From the NCBI GenBank assembly GCA_032209605.1, contig JASFXZ010000014.1, positions 2,810,912 through 2,874,911 on the forward strand: a stretch of 64,000 nt of DNA. The letters are read 5' to 3'. The notes below the pieces were generated by a model, which was not told where the DNA came from, did no database searches, and was given only the letters and a program-made list of their open reading frames with translations. Position numbers and translations under genes: made by a program. Positions 1 through 11,812 of the stretch are shown here, piece after piece. Source of the stretch: Mactromeris polynyma (taxonomy: Eukaryota; Mollusca; Bivalvia; Venerida; Mactridae). Each line of letters starts with the position of its first letter. Within the stretch, counting starts at the first letter, position 1.

Positions 1-556
1 TACAAGGCTGTGGCTATTCAGAACAAGGGATGTAAATATTGTAAATATGGAACTATCTACAAGGCTGTGGCTATTCAGAACAAGGGAGGTAAATATTGTA
101 AATGTGGAACTATCTACAAGGCTGTGGCTATTCAGAACAAGGGAGGTAAATATTGTAAATATGGAACTATTTACAAGGCTGTGGCTATTCAGAACAAGGG
201 AGTTAAATATTGTAAATATGGAACTATTTACAAGGCTGTGGCTATTCAGAACAAGGGAGGTAAATATTGTAAATATGGAACTTTCTACAAGGCTGTGGCT
301 ATTCAGAACAAGGGAGGTAAATATTGTAAATGTTGAACTATCTACAAGGCTGTGGCTATTCAGAACAAGGGATGTAAATATTGTAAATATGGAACTATCT
401 ACAAGGCTGTGGCTATTCAGAACAAGGGAGGTAAATATTGTAAATATGGAACTTTCTACAAGGCTGTGGCTATTCAGAACAAGGGAGTTAAATATTGTAA
501 ATATGGAACTATCTACAAGGCTGTGGCTATTCAGAACAAGGGAGGTAAATGTTTAA
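1..556. repeat. 57-bp minisatellite, about 9.7 copies
   Basis: The unit is 57 bp and contains GAACAAGGGAGGTAAATATT. It repeats head to tail from the left window edge to about 552, with point changes (GGAGG/GGATG/GGAGT, AACTATC/AACTTTC). Because 57 is a multiple of 3, two frames stay open and give spurious repetitive ORFs; these are not genes. The array continues to the left of the window. Its core also occurs singly at 758-795 and 61340-61377, and inverted at 61072-61100, so the array looks like an amplified end of a dispersed element. Confidence 0.95.
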
Positions 557-830
557 AGGGAATATATTGTAAACGATGATAAAATCAAATCATATTTATA
601 GAAATAACTTTATGCATTATGCTCATGTGGCCAGTTGGCTCAGAAAGTTGAAAACAAAGTGTTTGTCGCATGCAAATTCTCTTGGTATTTTCTCAATTAT
701 CACAAACTTAAGAATTACTCCTATAAGTTTGCCAATCAAAATGGATAATGAATAAGAACAAGGGAGGTAAATATTGTAGATGTGGGAACTACCAATACTG
801 ACGCATTGTCCATAATCTATAATTGAAGAG
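557..830 (+). repeat. Dispersed element, copy 1 (next to the minisatellite)
   Basis: This segment is clearly similar, in the same order, to 61115-61400. Shared blocks are TGTAAACGATGA, TTATGCTCATG, CTCTTGGTATTTTCTCAATT, then a CAAAATGG block followed by AAGAACAAGGGAG. It ends in one more copy of the AACAAGGGAGGTAAATATTG core. No coding potential is seen. It is a non-autonomous dispersed repeat; the class (SINE, MITE or Helitron end) cannot be settled from two copies. Confidence 0.75.
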
Positions 831-839
831 AAAAACAAT

Positions 840-1880
840 AAACAAACACAATGTATGTCTGTTTAAATAATTTATTCACATATATTTTTCAATATTTTGC
901 TAAAAATTGAAAAGTTGAGATAATAAATTAATTTCTACAAAAGTATACAAATATGCAAGGTATACACTATACATGCATCAAGTACTAATATAATGACCAA
1001 AACAGCGCATCACCCAGTAAGAAAACTCCATACTTCATGTCTTGGGGCATCATAATATACTGGTATATTGGTATAGAGCAATATGCAGCCAGATTGGCTT
1101 GCACGACTATATGAAATGAACATATCGGTTTTTAAGATACATTTTTTTGCTCGAAAGTTACTTAGGCTACAAACAATAAATATATGTTAATTATCCAGTC
1201 ATGAAAACTTCATATTGGTCAAAAACTAAAATGCGAACTGTGTAGTCTTAGCTCATTACTTTTTTGTCATGAAAATCTTCTATTAAATTACTAGTCAACA
1301 ACGGAAATGAGAATGATCACTGTTTTTTTTTGTATTAGCTTATTCATGTTTATTGTGTGCAACACATTTAAAGAGTTTAGAGTTTAATGAAAATGTTCAA
1401 GTCAGAAAAAAATATAGAAATACACTAAGTTAATGAATTTATATATAGTGGTAAAAATTGCAATACTTTGCTTTTGTATTGCAATATACTAATATCGAGG
1501 TACGATTCAGTCATAAAATGACACCCCTACTCATGGTATTTCAAGCCAACACATTGAACATGATGTTCAACACTTATACAGTTTGTCAACAGGGGGCAGC
1601 AAAACAAATGTGTCTGCCTTAAGTACGACTAAAGCACAGTGTGACACGTAAACATTTCGACGCTATCATGTAAGTGTATCTAAACAACATACACAGCTGA
1701 TCACCAATACAGAAATTATACACCTGCACCGTTTTGTGCCATCAAAAATACAAAAGCATAATTTGGCAGTATCATACTACAATGAATATATCACAGATAA
1801 AATAAGTCACTATAAACTTATACAGAGACAGACATGTTCATAAGAACAAATAAAATTATAAGTGTATTTCCGATAACCTG
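840..1880. other. Intergenic stretch, no gene seen
   Basis: AT-rich DNA without a supported ORF or recognisable element. A short palindrome around TTGCAATA...TATTGCAA lies near 1457-1490. Nothing else here can be supported. Confidence 0.6.
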
Positions 1881-1881
1881 A

Positions 1882-4464
1882 CTATCAACAATTTTCCCTC
1901 CTGAAAAAATTGCTTATGATTTCAAAATAACAACAAGACATCGTTACAACTTTTATTCTATTTTAGAAACTGTATGTTCCAGTGCACATTTTACAGCATA
2001 TGAAACTGTTTTATTAGGTGATTTTAATACAGACGTTTCAAGTAAAAAAAGATGTTCAATGTATTCATTGTTTAGTGCTTTTATTGATATGTGTCATTTT
2101 AAGCAATTGATCATAGATTTTACTAGAATTTGTAAAACATCTTCCACAACCATTGACCTTATTTTAGTCTCGGATAGTGAAAAAATATCTCAATGTGGTG
2201 TGATAACCACTTGTATTAGTGATCATTTTATGGTATATTGTACTAGAAAAGTGTCTAAATTATTCATAGGGAAGCATAACAATGTCAAAATTCGTTCTTT
2301 GAAAAACTATAACAAGGAAGACTTCCAACAAACTTTGTTATCTGCAGACTGGAGTTCTGTTATCCTCAGTAACAATGTATCTGAATCTTGGAACTGTTTT
2401 AAGTCTATTTTTATATCAACTATAAACAGTATCGCCCCAGTTAAAGAAATGAGAATAAAACAAAGGACAGAACCCTGGATAAGTGCTGATATTCTTCATA
2501 GTATAAATGAGCGTGACAGAGCTTTTCATGTCTATAAAAAAGATAAATCTGAGGCAAATTTTCAGTGTTTTACACAGTTGAGAAACAGAACTCAAGATCT
2601 AGTTAGAAATGCTAAACAAAATTATTTTACAGATCAGTTGGAAGAAAATAAAACTGATTCTAAATCTTTGTGGAAAACTCTAAAAGAACTTGGACTACCA
2701 TCTAAGAAAGGCAAAACATGTAATAATAATAATATTGGTCTTAAAATAAATGGTGAAATTTGTTTTGACAAGTTGAATGTAGCAGAAAAATTTAATATGT
2801 TTTATACCACTGTTGCCTCTAAACTTGTGGAGAAACTACCATTACCTTTTCATAAATTTGGACAGAGTTTTGTATCTGCCTTTTACAGTGCTAAGGGTGT
2901 CTTATCAAATTGTTATTCTTTTTCTCTCATATCTGAGAATAGAGTCTTAAAATATTTGAATAATTTAAGTGTAAATAAAGCTACAGGTTTAGATGGTATT
3001 CCCTCCCGGTTTGTTAGGGACAGTGCTACTATAATTGCGTGCCCTCTTACACATATAATAAATTTATCTTTAATTCAAGGTGTTGTTCCCGATGATTTGA
3101 AATCGGCAAGAGTTATCCCCCTTTACAAGAAGAGTGATAAAACTGAAGTTGGAAATTATAGGCCTGTTTCCATACTTAGTATTGTTTCCAAGATATTTGA
3201 AAAGGTTGTGTATGATCAGGTGGAGCAGTATCTTAAAGAAAAAAGTTTACTATATAAATTTCAGTCTGGTTTCAGAAGTGGTTATTCAACAGATACCTGT
3301 CTTATACACCTTACTGATTTTATAAGGTTTCAAATGGATAAGGGTAATTTTGTGGGCATGGTTCTTCTCGATCTCCAAAAAGCATTTGATACTGTTGACC
3401 ACTCCATTCTTCTCATGAAAATGGAAGCGTTAGGCTTTGATCACGATATTATCGGATGGTTTACATCATATTTATCAAATAGACAACAGCTTGTGGGTGT
3501 TGACGGTATTTTTTCATCATCTTCCAATATTACATGTGGTGTTCCTCAAGGATCTATTTTAGGCCCTCTGCTATTTTTGATTTATGTAAATGATATGTCT
3601 GCGGTTGTCAAAAACAAACTTTTACTTTATGCAGATGATTCTGGTATACTTGTTGCAGGTAAAAATAAGTCAATTATTGAAAAGGAGTTATCAGATGATC
3701 TTGAATTAGTTAGTCAATGGTTAGTTGATAACAAATTGTCTTTACACTTGGGTAAAACAGAGTCTATATTGTTTGGTTCAAAGCCCAAGTTAAGATCAGA
3801 TCCCATTTTAAATATAAATTGTAATGGCACTGTCATAGAACAAACTTCATCAGTCAAATATCTAGGTGCTACTTTGGATCAAAACTTATCTTGTGAGTCC
3901 ATGGCCCGTTCTGTTATAAAGAAAGCTAATGCTAGGTTAAAATTTCTTTATAGGAAACGTTTTTATCTAACACAACATACTAAAAAGCTTTTGGTTATGG
4001 CCCTTATTCAGTGTCATTTTGATTACTCCTGTTGTTTCTGGTACCATGGTATAGCCAAAATATGGAAAGATAAACTCCAAATAACACAGAACAAGTTAAT
4101 ACGTTTTGTCCTGAACTTAGAACAAAGATCACATATTGAAAATGAACATTTTAAATCCCTAAACTGGTTACCAGTGAATAAGAGAGTGGAACAAATAACC
4201 TTATGTCATGTTTTTAAAATAAAAAATGGTTTAGCCCCTGATTATATGGGAGAGAATTTTGTCCTCACAGATACTATTCATTCTCATAAAACGAGGTTTA
4301 GAGAAAATGGATCTTTTACAGTCCCAAAAGTAAAAGGTTTTGGATTGAAGTCCTTCTCCTACATAGGATGTAGTCTCTGGAACAGGCTACCTCCACTCAT
4401 AAGAAATATAAATACACTCAGTGGGTTTAAAGTTGAAATTAAAAGACACTTTCTAAGTAATTAA
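1882..4464 (+). mobile_element. 5'-truncated LINE: endonuclease remnant plus complete reverse transcriptase ORF
   Basis: One frame is open from 1882 (after TGA at 1879-1881) to the TAA at 4462-4464; the first ATG in it is at 2059. The N-terminus is the end of an APE-type endonuclease, with LLGDFNTD upstream of the ATG and SDHFMVY just after it. A linker follows, then a full RT: NYRPVSIL, LLDLQKAFDTVDH, GVPQGSILGPLLFLIYVND and the catalytic LLYADDSG, then a thumb region with VKYLGATLD. The layout matches CR1/jockey-type elements, which copy themselves by target-primed reverse transcription. The start of the endonuclease is missing, as usual for 5' truncation, but the RT has no stop or frameshift over 2.5 kb, so insertion is probably recent. 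The exact clade is not assigned. Confidence 0.9.
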
Positions 4465-4893
4465 TTATTTTTATTTGATAATGCTATACAGGTGTATCTG
4501 TGTTTTTAAGTATTTTATGTTAAAGTTCCATGTAATTTCTTAAATCAACAGCAGTATTCTGAATTTTATGCTCTTTTATAGTTTTTACTTCGCATTATAA
4601 TTAGCTAGTCAATGTTATTTAAAATATAATTGTCTTTCACTTTTATTGTCTGTGATAAAATTGCTATGTTTTGCCTGTGATAGAAGTTTCATGCCTCTCT
4701 ATGTCACACCATCCATGACAAGGACCACAATGGAAATAAGGGATATTTTCTCTTTTTTGTGTAATCCTTAGTACGGATGTGTGTGGCATGGTTTTTTATA
4801 TTACTCATGTGTTTTATATTATAAATGAAACATATTTGTCTTAATTACCATGTATATATGTATCTTATGCTGAAATAAATCTATCTATCTACA
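4465..4893 (+). mobile_element. 3' UTR and microsatellite tail of the LINE
   Basis: AT-rich sequence follows the RT stop codon and ends in GAAATAAATCTATCTATCTAC near 4876-4892. A short tetranucleotide tail instead of poly(A) is typical of CR1/L2-like LINEs. The boundary is inferred from this tail. A run of about 18 C residues follows at 4906-4923. Confidence 0.6.
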
Positions 4894-4923
4894 ACTGTTG
4901 GATGCTCCCCCCCCCCCCCCCCC

Positions 4924-6055
4924 AGTATGTGCAACATCATTGAACCGGAATATGCTAACAATATGCCCATCTCTTGATAGTAAAACTTTTCCATTCAGTG
5001 AGCATGATAAATGATATTTCAACATATAATTCTATAACTTATTTTAAACCATATGGGGCATAGCTTAGCTGAAATTGATGTGTAGGCCTGGTCTAGGGGA
5101 GTTCAGGCGCATGTTCCCTTGAACAAAATTGTAGCTAGATGTTTTGGTGTATATTTCATTCCGGTAAATACGCATACAATAACATCAAAAACATACATTA
5201 AACATCTTAAGACTTATATATCTTAATGGCATGTTTCGAAAAAAGTGTAGGCAGCCTAAAGGAATCTATGCCCCTGACCATTTCAAAGAATCAAGCATAT
5301 TTCTTATCATTGTTTGTCTATTAAATATAATTGTAACTACCAAAATTAATCAAACCCATACAATTCTAAACTCCTACAACTCCGAATAAATGTGGAAATA
5401 CAATTTTCCCCCGACCTACTGACCGTGATTTTTATGGCAATGTTACGAGAACCACATATACATTTTACTTGACCTAACTTGTATTTTATACATGGACGGA
5501 ATAAATTACAATCTGTACATCAACTATGTACAAATCTGGAATGCAAGGTATATGAAAGTAATATCAATTCTATTCATAGTAGTATCACAATGTAAGGAAA
5601 CTGTGGAGATATTTAAGACCAATCTCAAAACTTAAGCTTCCGATTGGTCAGTTCCGAGTGCAGTCTTTAAGTTGACCAACTGCAAGGTTGTAGACTGGTC
5701 TACCTACTCATTTTCTTTATACATTTGAAGTCTTCTGATTGGTTGTTACCAAGTGCTGTCTTAAAATTGACCAATTGCAAGACTTCACGCTCTGTTATAT
5801 AATTTCAGACGCTCTTGAGAAAGATACTCAAATGTTTATAACTTATATGTTTAAAGCATAAAAAATAAGTAACATCAGCAAGTGGGAGCTATTGAGGTAT
5901 TCAAACATCACTGTTAATGACTAAGTGATTTGTCCAAGGGTTTTCAGAAAGTTCATCTATAAAAAGTTGTAGTACACTGACCTAAAATAGCTGGGCAGGG
6001 TCAATTGTTTTGATTTTCAGATTTATTACGTACGTATACCTCATATGAATCAGGT
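4924..6055. other. Intergenic stretch with a diverged ~105-bp direct duplication
   Basis: No gene is supported. At 5627-5690 and 5730-5790 a block containing GATTGGT, GAGTGCAGTCTT/AAGTGCTGTCTT and TTGACCAA recurs. Each copy can fold back on itself through GATTGGT/ACCAAT. Remaining sequence is AT-rich and unassigned. Confidence 0.5.
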
Positions 6056-6059
6056 ATGG

Positions 6060-7823
6060 CATGAAAAAACTCCTACAAACAAAATGTTTAACTGATTTAA
6101 ACATTATTAAAATTCTAAAAGCACTGACTTCGGGGCTAACACAAACAGCCTCCTATTACTATATAAATCACTGATAAGATCCAAAATTGACTATGGGGCT
6201 GAAATTTATGCTGTTGCTGCACCATCTATCTTGAAAAAACTTGATATTATTCAAAATAAAGCCCTTAGGATTGCCATGGGAGCCCTTTCCTCCACTCCAT
6301 TTTGGGCCAGGGCACAATCAAGAGGGGATAAAAATCCCGTGAATACAATCTTCGGGACTGGATACGCCATCAGAAACAAATTTAAAAAGTCAGAATTGCC
6401 TTTTGGGGCTTGCACCCAAAACCTTGTGGAGTCATTCGGTCTCGGAGAGATACAGGTAGCAGACCTTAGACCCGCAATTGAACATCCTTGGCTGTTGGAT
6501 CCGCCCCCAATAGATATTTCACTAAGTTATGTTATCTCAAAAAACAACCCTCCACATCTATCGAAAGTAGACGTGGATTTACATTTTGACAAAAATTATT
6601 CTCTTTTAACACATATTTACACTGACGAATCAAAATGTCCAACATCTGGTAAAGTAGTCTGCGCCATCGCCATCCCTTCCAAAAACATAAAAATCTCAAA
6701 AAAGTTAAGTAACAATTTATCCATTTATACAGCCGAAATGATAGCCATTGATATCGCTATAAGCTGGATACTAGAAAATAAATCTACAAAAACTGTTTAT
6801 CCTCACTCCAATCAATACAAAATCTTAAAAGTAAATCTAGACCAGACATTTTAGACTCAATCCTTAAAACATACCCAAACATTGAACGTTTAGGTTAGAT
6901 TGTTGTTTCTGTTTGTGTTATGAATGTTTTATGTTTCCCTTTCCCCTATGCAATTCTGTCACTTTATACAGTGTTCAGAGTGTTTCCTGCCCAATGTTGG
7001 CCTATTGTGGCCAGTTGTCTTGAATTGTCCTGTGAGCTTTTCCATCCATTAATTCCCCCCTCCCCTCCTTTTACTGTCCACTTTGATACTCTTAATTATT
7101 CCTTATGGTCTGTTGGGCCGTTCCTTGTGCCTCTGTTCCTTAATATGTGTAACGTTTGACCTCCTTAGGTGCGTTATGTTTTGTGGATTGTTGTTTTTCC
7201 TGAGGTCTGCGTGGGGAGGTATTGTCTTGTGTATGTGGCGTTCCCCGTAGTTACGTATTCTCTCTGTTGTAGAATTAAAAGTAATCTGGTGTCCACCTCA
7301 TAAAGGTATCAATGACAATGAAATTGCGGATCTGGCAGCCAAAGCGGGTCTAGAATATACAAATGTAGACAGGTGTGTGAAACTCTCACCCACCGAGGTG
7401 TGTTCATTGGTCAGATCACACTCCATCAAATGCTGGAAACAGTATTATAGGGGAAAAGTTTCTGATGGAGGTGATTCTTTCCAATACTCGGTGGGGCTCA
7501 GGTGGCCTGAAATTTGTTCCCTGGACTATAAAATGGACAGGTGCATTACCTGCCTGAGACTGGGTGCAAATCTGCTGTCTGGAGCCCAGGGACAGTATAT
7601 TCTGGGACTGGACCCCATTTGCCCTCAGTACAGGGTGAAGAACACAATCTGTCATTTTCTGCTACACTGTAATATTCACAGCTCTCCCAGGACTGAGCTT
7701 AGAGGCGTCCTTGCCAAACTTAATCTATCACTTACATTAGAAAATGTATTTAACCCAAGCAAGGCGGCTCGACGCTCGGTCTTCAAGGCTTTGGAGAGAT
7801 TTACATCACTGACTGTCAGATGA
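6060..7823 (+). pseudogene. RNase H-bearing LINE, C-terminal half, split by a later insertion
   Basis: The first part (about 6060-6904) encodes the end of an RT (KSLIRSKIDYGAEIYAVAA, IIQNKALRIAMGA) and the front of an RNase H (LLTHIYTDESKC, IYTAEMIAIDIA). The reading then resumes at about 7272 with VIWCPPHKGINDNEIADLAA, the last RNase H motif, and a C-terminal domain ending at 7823. The 370 bp between is unrelated and matches other repeats in this window. A frame change near 6800 and the truncated 5' end add to the decay. RNase H-bearing LINEs of the I/Nimb/Ingi type are the likely source. The element is dead. Confidence 0.85.
6905..7271 (+). repeat. Dispersed repeat family R, copy 1, inserted into LINE RNase H
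   Basis: Sequence that interrupts the RNase H reading. It shares ordered blocks with 18130-18416, 33480-33733 and, inverted, 36196-36340: GCCAGTTGTCTTGA.TTGTCCTGTGA, CCATCCATTAA..CCCCC, TTATGGTC.G..GG.C..T, GAGGTCTG.GTGG.GAGG and TATGTGGCGTTCCC.GTAG, ending in TTCTCTC. No ORF is conserved among copies. It is probably a non-autonomous element of about 300-370 bp; termini and target duplication are not sharp enough to class it. Confidence 0.8.
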
Positions 7824-8270
7824 CTGATAAAATCTAAAGCCTCCCACTCAGCTCATGTTGCTCTATTAATCCCAGTATGGTGCAGAATCCTACATTACCT
7901 AAAAAAATATTTACAACCCTATTCTGATAAAATTTACCCTTTATCTCTGTATTCGGTCTATAGACCACATTCTTATGTAATGCATATTGCATACCGTTCT
8001 GCAAATTTATCTGTTATTATTATCCAATATAATCTAATAAACATATTATAACATTCTTATGGCTGTTGTTTGCCTAAAAAAAATTAATATCCAAAATCAA
8101 AACAAACTGCAACTCGTTGGTATTGATTTATACTGATGTGTGGTACAAACCCAATTCGATAAAGCTTTCATTATCGATTTTTCCATTATATTGGGTATAG
8201 GGTGGGAAGGTTGTTAAAATCATATTTCATTTATGATAAATGCCGTTTATAAGTCAATGAAAGTAAATAT
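7824..8270. other. LINE 3' tail and unassigned DNA
   Basis: Continuation of the LINE 3' untranslated region to about 8050, then AT-rich DNA with no supported feature. Confidence 0.4.
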
Positions 8271-8276
8271 CGGACA

Positions 8277-8345
8277 TGGCTTATTGGTAAGAAGGAGTGC
8301 TTTCAGAACTGAAAATCATAGTTCGATTCCCCATGGAAGACCTTA
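8277..8345 (+). other. tRNA-like (A-box/B-box) sequence, probably tRNA-derived relic
   Basis: TGGCTTATTGGTAAGAA resembles a pol III A box, and AGTTCGATTCC 40 bases later resembles a B box (consensus GGTTCGANTCC). The anticodon stem and acceptor stem do not pair well. It is probably a tRNA pseudogene or a SINE head, not a working tRNA. Confidence 0.35.
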
Positions 8346-8380
8346 TTTTTTATTTTTTAACATGAAACCTCTCAATATAT

Positions 8381-8930
8381 TCACCAATATAGCAAGGTGG
8401 ATACTATGTTTGTTGCGTCCTCGCTCTGCCAGCATTTCTTGGGACTGTGTGTAGTGTAAACGTATGTTTCATCTGTGTACACGATGGACATCCCTTCCTC
8501 GCGGTACTGTCGTATCTTGCGTAGGCGAGCCACGGTGACATCCGCTCTCTCCATCAACACTGTCCTGTTTGTTCTGTATCTTTTCCAGATGAAACCCAAC
8601 TCATTCAAGATTCCATGTAAAAACGAAAGGCTCCCCTTGAAGTTGATCTTCTCGGTCAGACGACGCATGATGGCCTTGGTGGTGGGAACCTCTTCTTTGC
8701 ATTCGATCATCTCAAAAACAGTCCTTCAGATGACGTCACGATCAATGCTGTCAATCTGCCTCTTGTCAGAACGTGTCTTCTTGGGTTCTTGACGTCTGAA
8801 GGCGACAATCTGGCAAACTTCCTGCAGGTCGGTAGGCTAATGCCAGCGTAGTGTGCAGCTCGCATCATCACCTTGTCTACGGGCAGAGATGGCTTCCCCG
8901 ACGTCTTCTCCTCCTTGCCAACCTGAAATA
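8381..8930 (-). pseudogene. Broken IS630/Tc1-type (DDE) transposase
   Basis: On the - strand a 109-codon piece (8710-8381) reads KAIMRRLTEKINFKG, then NELGFIWKRYRTNR and the catalytic block VYTDETYVYTTHS, and stops soon after CWQSED where unrelated sequence begins. Upstream, to about 8930, the same protein continues with a frameshift and an in-frame TGA just before RTVFEMIECKEE. Only the first catalytic Asp region is present; the downstream D/E residues are lost. The family call rests on the DET block and its spacing from the helix-turn-helix-like N-terminus. Non-functional. Confidence 0.65.
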
Positions 8931-8939
8931 TGAAGAATA

Positions 8940-9780
8940 AAATTAGAATAAAGTCATTTCGTTAAATTAAACAACTTTTTTTACAGTTTATGAAAATGAA
9001 CTCAAAAGCTTTTTTCCATTTTACAAACCTTTATGATATTTTGTACTATTTGCATGCATTTCTTATCCATGTCGACTTAGAATTAAACTTGAAAAGTAAT
9101 GCTGAAGCTGATAAATTGTTTCAAAAACGAATACTAAAAAGTGTATTCTACCAAGTTATGTTAGAAGAATTTAATGCAATCAGAAATGTGCACGTAAATC
9201 ACGAGGAACTGTCGCTAAACATTCCTATCTGTTTACTTTTAATTAATAATTTAAAAAAAAGTTACCTTATATTTGACTCGAACCTCGTTCCTCACGGGTG
9301 TAAGACGCTCACGTTACCACTGCACCATGCCGCAATTCTACTAGTACATCTGGTATAACTTATTATATTTTTGAATCTATTCGATTGTGATATCATTTTA
9401 ACGCTTTGTAAATAGGTTGTATACACAACACCCCTATAATCGATATTTAGGTAAACCCGATAATGAAAGAAATAGCGAATTTGAGTTGTTGTTTTTTTAT
9501 ATGGGTTCTGCACTGTCCTGGGATAAAACTTGACCAATGTTTTTATAATGACAATATTATATAGTATACTTGTATACACTATCAGAATATATTAAACAAA
9601 CATGTTTCACATGTGATTTTCATTTTAATAGGGGTGGGATTATTGGTAATCATTTCCTTTTAACTATATTTACAGTAGGATAGTCTTCTGTCCAATATAA
9701 CATTTTAATCTGGCTGTTTGTGTAAACAGTCCAGAATACTTTTGTAATGTTAGGTGTATATATGTATATACTCTGAGCAA
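8940..9780. other. Intergenic stretch with one tRNA-like relic
   Basis: No gene is supported. On the - strand at about 9345-9272 the sequence GCATGGTGCAGTGGTAACGT and, downstream, GAGGTTCGAGTC resemble pol III A and B boxes, but the acceptor stem does not pair. It is probably a tRNA-derived relic. The rest is AT-rich and unassigned. Confidence 0.4.
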
Positions 9781-9890
9781 ATGAGCTGAGATGGGAAGGG
9801 AGAGCACCCTGGCCAAATTTGCCTTGAGTCCTGCATGGATTAATTCTCTTAGTCCCAGCAAATCTTATCAATTACTGTTTACACTTGGTA

Positions 9891-10062
9891 TGTGGGCTTG
9901 GGGCGGCTGGGGTGCTGGATCACAAGTTAATCTTAGTCAAGATCCAGCGCCTTGGCCGCCTCTGGGCCCACAGCACCAAACCAGTCCATTATTTTTTATC
10001 ATGTACAAATTGACCGGCGGAATCTAAGTGATGGACCATTAAATCACAATTCTGCCGGTCAA
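9891..10062. repeat. GC-rich island with two consecutive imperfect palindromes
   Basis: Arm 9891-9921 pairs with 9941-9972 (TGCTGGATC / GATCCAGC outward to GTGGGC / GCCCAC, with a few mismatches) around a loop of about 19 bases. A second hairpin has TTGACCGGCGGAAT at 10009-10022 and ATTCTGCCGGTCAA at 10049-10062, with a further GTGAT/ATCAC pairing in the loop. The block is much GC-richer than its surroundings. No coding frame spans it convincingly. Confidence 0.7.
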
Positions 10063-10369
10063 TACACTCAATTTTCCCTACAACAATCTGCCCCAGTAAA
10101 TCCTATAGGAAAAACCTCAACTTTAAATATGGAGGACCTCATCCCTCATCCGGGTGGTGGGTAATTCGTTGCCCGTCTGTCGGGATGGTGGCTATTGGCC
10201 CTCCCTCATATTCAGAAACCTTAACAATAATATCTTCAGTGCTGGAACGGAGCATCTCCATTACCCTGGTTCCAATCTAGCATCGCCGAACCAACCCATA
10301 CATATAAATTGTACCTCGTTTTTACATATCCTCTCTCTGTCAGTCGTATATTTTATGTAAATATTGTAT

Positions 10370-11040
10370 TCATTCTTAATAATTTGCTAATTTTAAGGCC
10401 CTATAAAGTACGCCGTTTTTACACACCACGAATACATTGTATATGTTTATACCATCTTTGTTTTTAACCATATATATCTTGTTGTTTTAATACTGCAGAG
10501 ATAGGACCAACACTCTTAAACATTTCATCTTTTATCATACTGTTGCGGCTGGACCGCAAAACTTAGATTTATTTACATTTATCACGACGATCACTATAAA
10601 TTACTACTGTAAAACAGTAACTGCCAGTCAATAACCAATATTGTAAAAAAAAAAAAATAGTTAATTATATTTTAATATTGCATGTAATAGGATCAATTAT
10701 AAAAAAGATATATAGTTAAAAAGTCATTTAAATATCCAATATAGACACACACACAGACATTCACTAAAGTTATTATATAATAATAGAAAATCTAAATATA
10801 GAAAAACCAAATGATAGAATATTAAAATAGTGAATGATCGCCCATATGGGATTTCCCGGTGGCGAGGGTAAATGAACTCAAATCCACTTACATTCAAGTC
10901 ACCGCAATGAGACAGAATCAATGATGCGTATTTCTCTTTATGTTACGGTGTGGCTGGGTGCAGTTTTCGATTGGACGATCAATATTAAACCAGTTATACA
11001 CCCCAGCAGTGTGTGTCTTCGAATAAGCGTCTTTTCTCAC
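10370..11040. other. Intergenic stretch, no gene seen
   Basis: AT-rich DNA with a short CA run near 10745. No supported feature. Confidence 0.5.
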
Positions 11041-11042
11041 TA

Positions 11043-11339
11043 TCACGTGACTAACAGAAAACATTTTATGATAACGAACGCAAGTGTCGCACAGGTATTC
11101 TCAACAATCTTCACATATTTGTTTGCATCAATAGTGTTGCCCTCATAAAGACAGGGTCCGCAGTGAATAACACTCCCGTCGCCTAATAAACTCTTAGAAC
11201 GATGACAATCGAATGATGCCATTTTGCAGCGCCAATACGAGTTAGATGTAATACAAAGTTCAATTTTGACAATACCTTTGTCAGGACTAGTCTTACGTAG
11301 CTGTCGAATGATTACTTGTACGATGTTCAATTCTGACAA
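11043..11339 (-). pseudogene. Possible Tc1/mariner transposase fragment
   Basis: A 98-codon - strand reading contains GDGSVIHCGPCLYEGNTIDANKYVKIVENT. Its order (GGSV..WG, then EG.T.DA.KYV.IL) resembles the stretch before the second catalytic Asp in Tc1/mariner DDE transposases. No catalytic residues are visible and flanking sequence does not extend the match. It is a weak call from pattern alone. Confidence 0.35.
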
Positions 11340-11344
11340 TACGT

Positions 11345-11810
11345 CGGACTAGTATAAGGAACTCACTCTTCGCGCGTTCTTTAAACCAGATATTTTTCTT
11401 AGCTTCATGTCAGAAGAGTTCCTTGGAATCAGAGTCCAGTAGGTGCATGACGTGGCATTTATCTCATGTAACACGAACGAGAAAATAAGTATCATTGACA
11501 TAAATAATTCGATTTCCTGCACAAGCGTTTGAATGAATTGATAAATAAAAACACAGTAGATCTACAACTTGAAATGCCTCTCTCCACCCGTATGCATATA
11601 TACATCCAGTCATTACGTCATCATAATTAAAAATAGAGTTTCAAGATTGTCCGACAAGATGACAAGATAACTCAATTTCCATTTTAGTATGAGAATCAAC
11701 AATTTCAGTATATCGATTGTCAAAAAATGTGTTTCAAATGGCAACATCTCAGTCAATAAGCTGGGAAATCATCATCGTTCTATAGCGTCAGCGTAAAATG
11801 TGCAGGTACA
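11345..11810. other. Intergenic stretch, no gene seen
   Basis: No ORF or repeat that can be supported. Confidence 0.5.
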
Positions 11811-11812
11811 CG

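Noticed and set aside
10..579. Long repetitive ORFs in two frames
   Set aside because: Product of a 57-bp repeat (multiple of 3); no start context, no domain, and both frames open equally.
4906..4923. Run of C as functional site
   Set aside because: Simple homopolymer next to a LINE tail; may also vary by sequencing error.
11043..11339. Host gene on the - strand
   Set aside because: Weak resemblance to Tc1/mariner transposase only; no exons join to it, so kept as a low-confidence relic.
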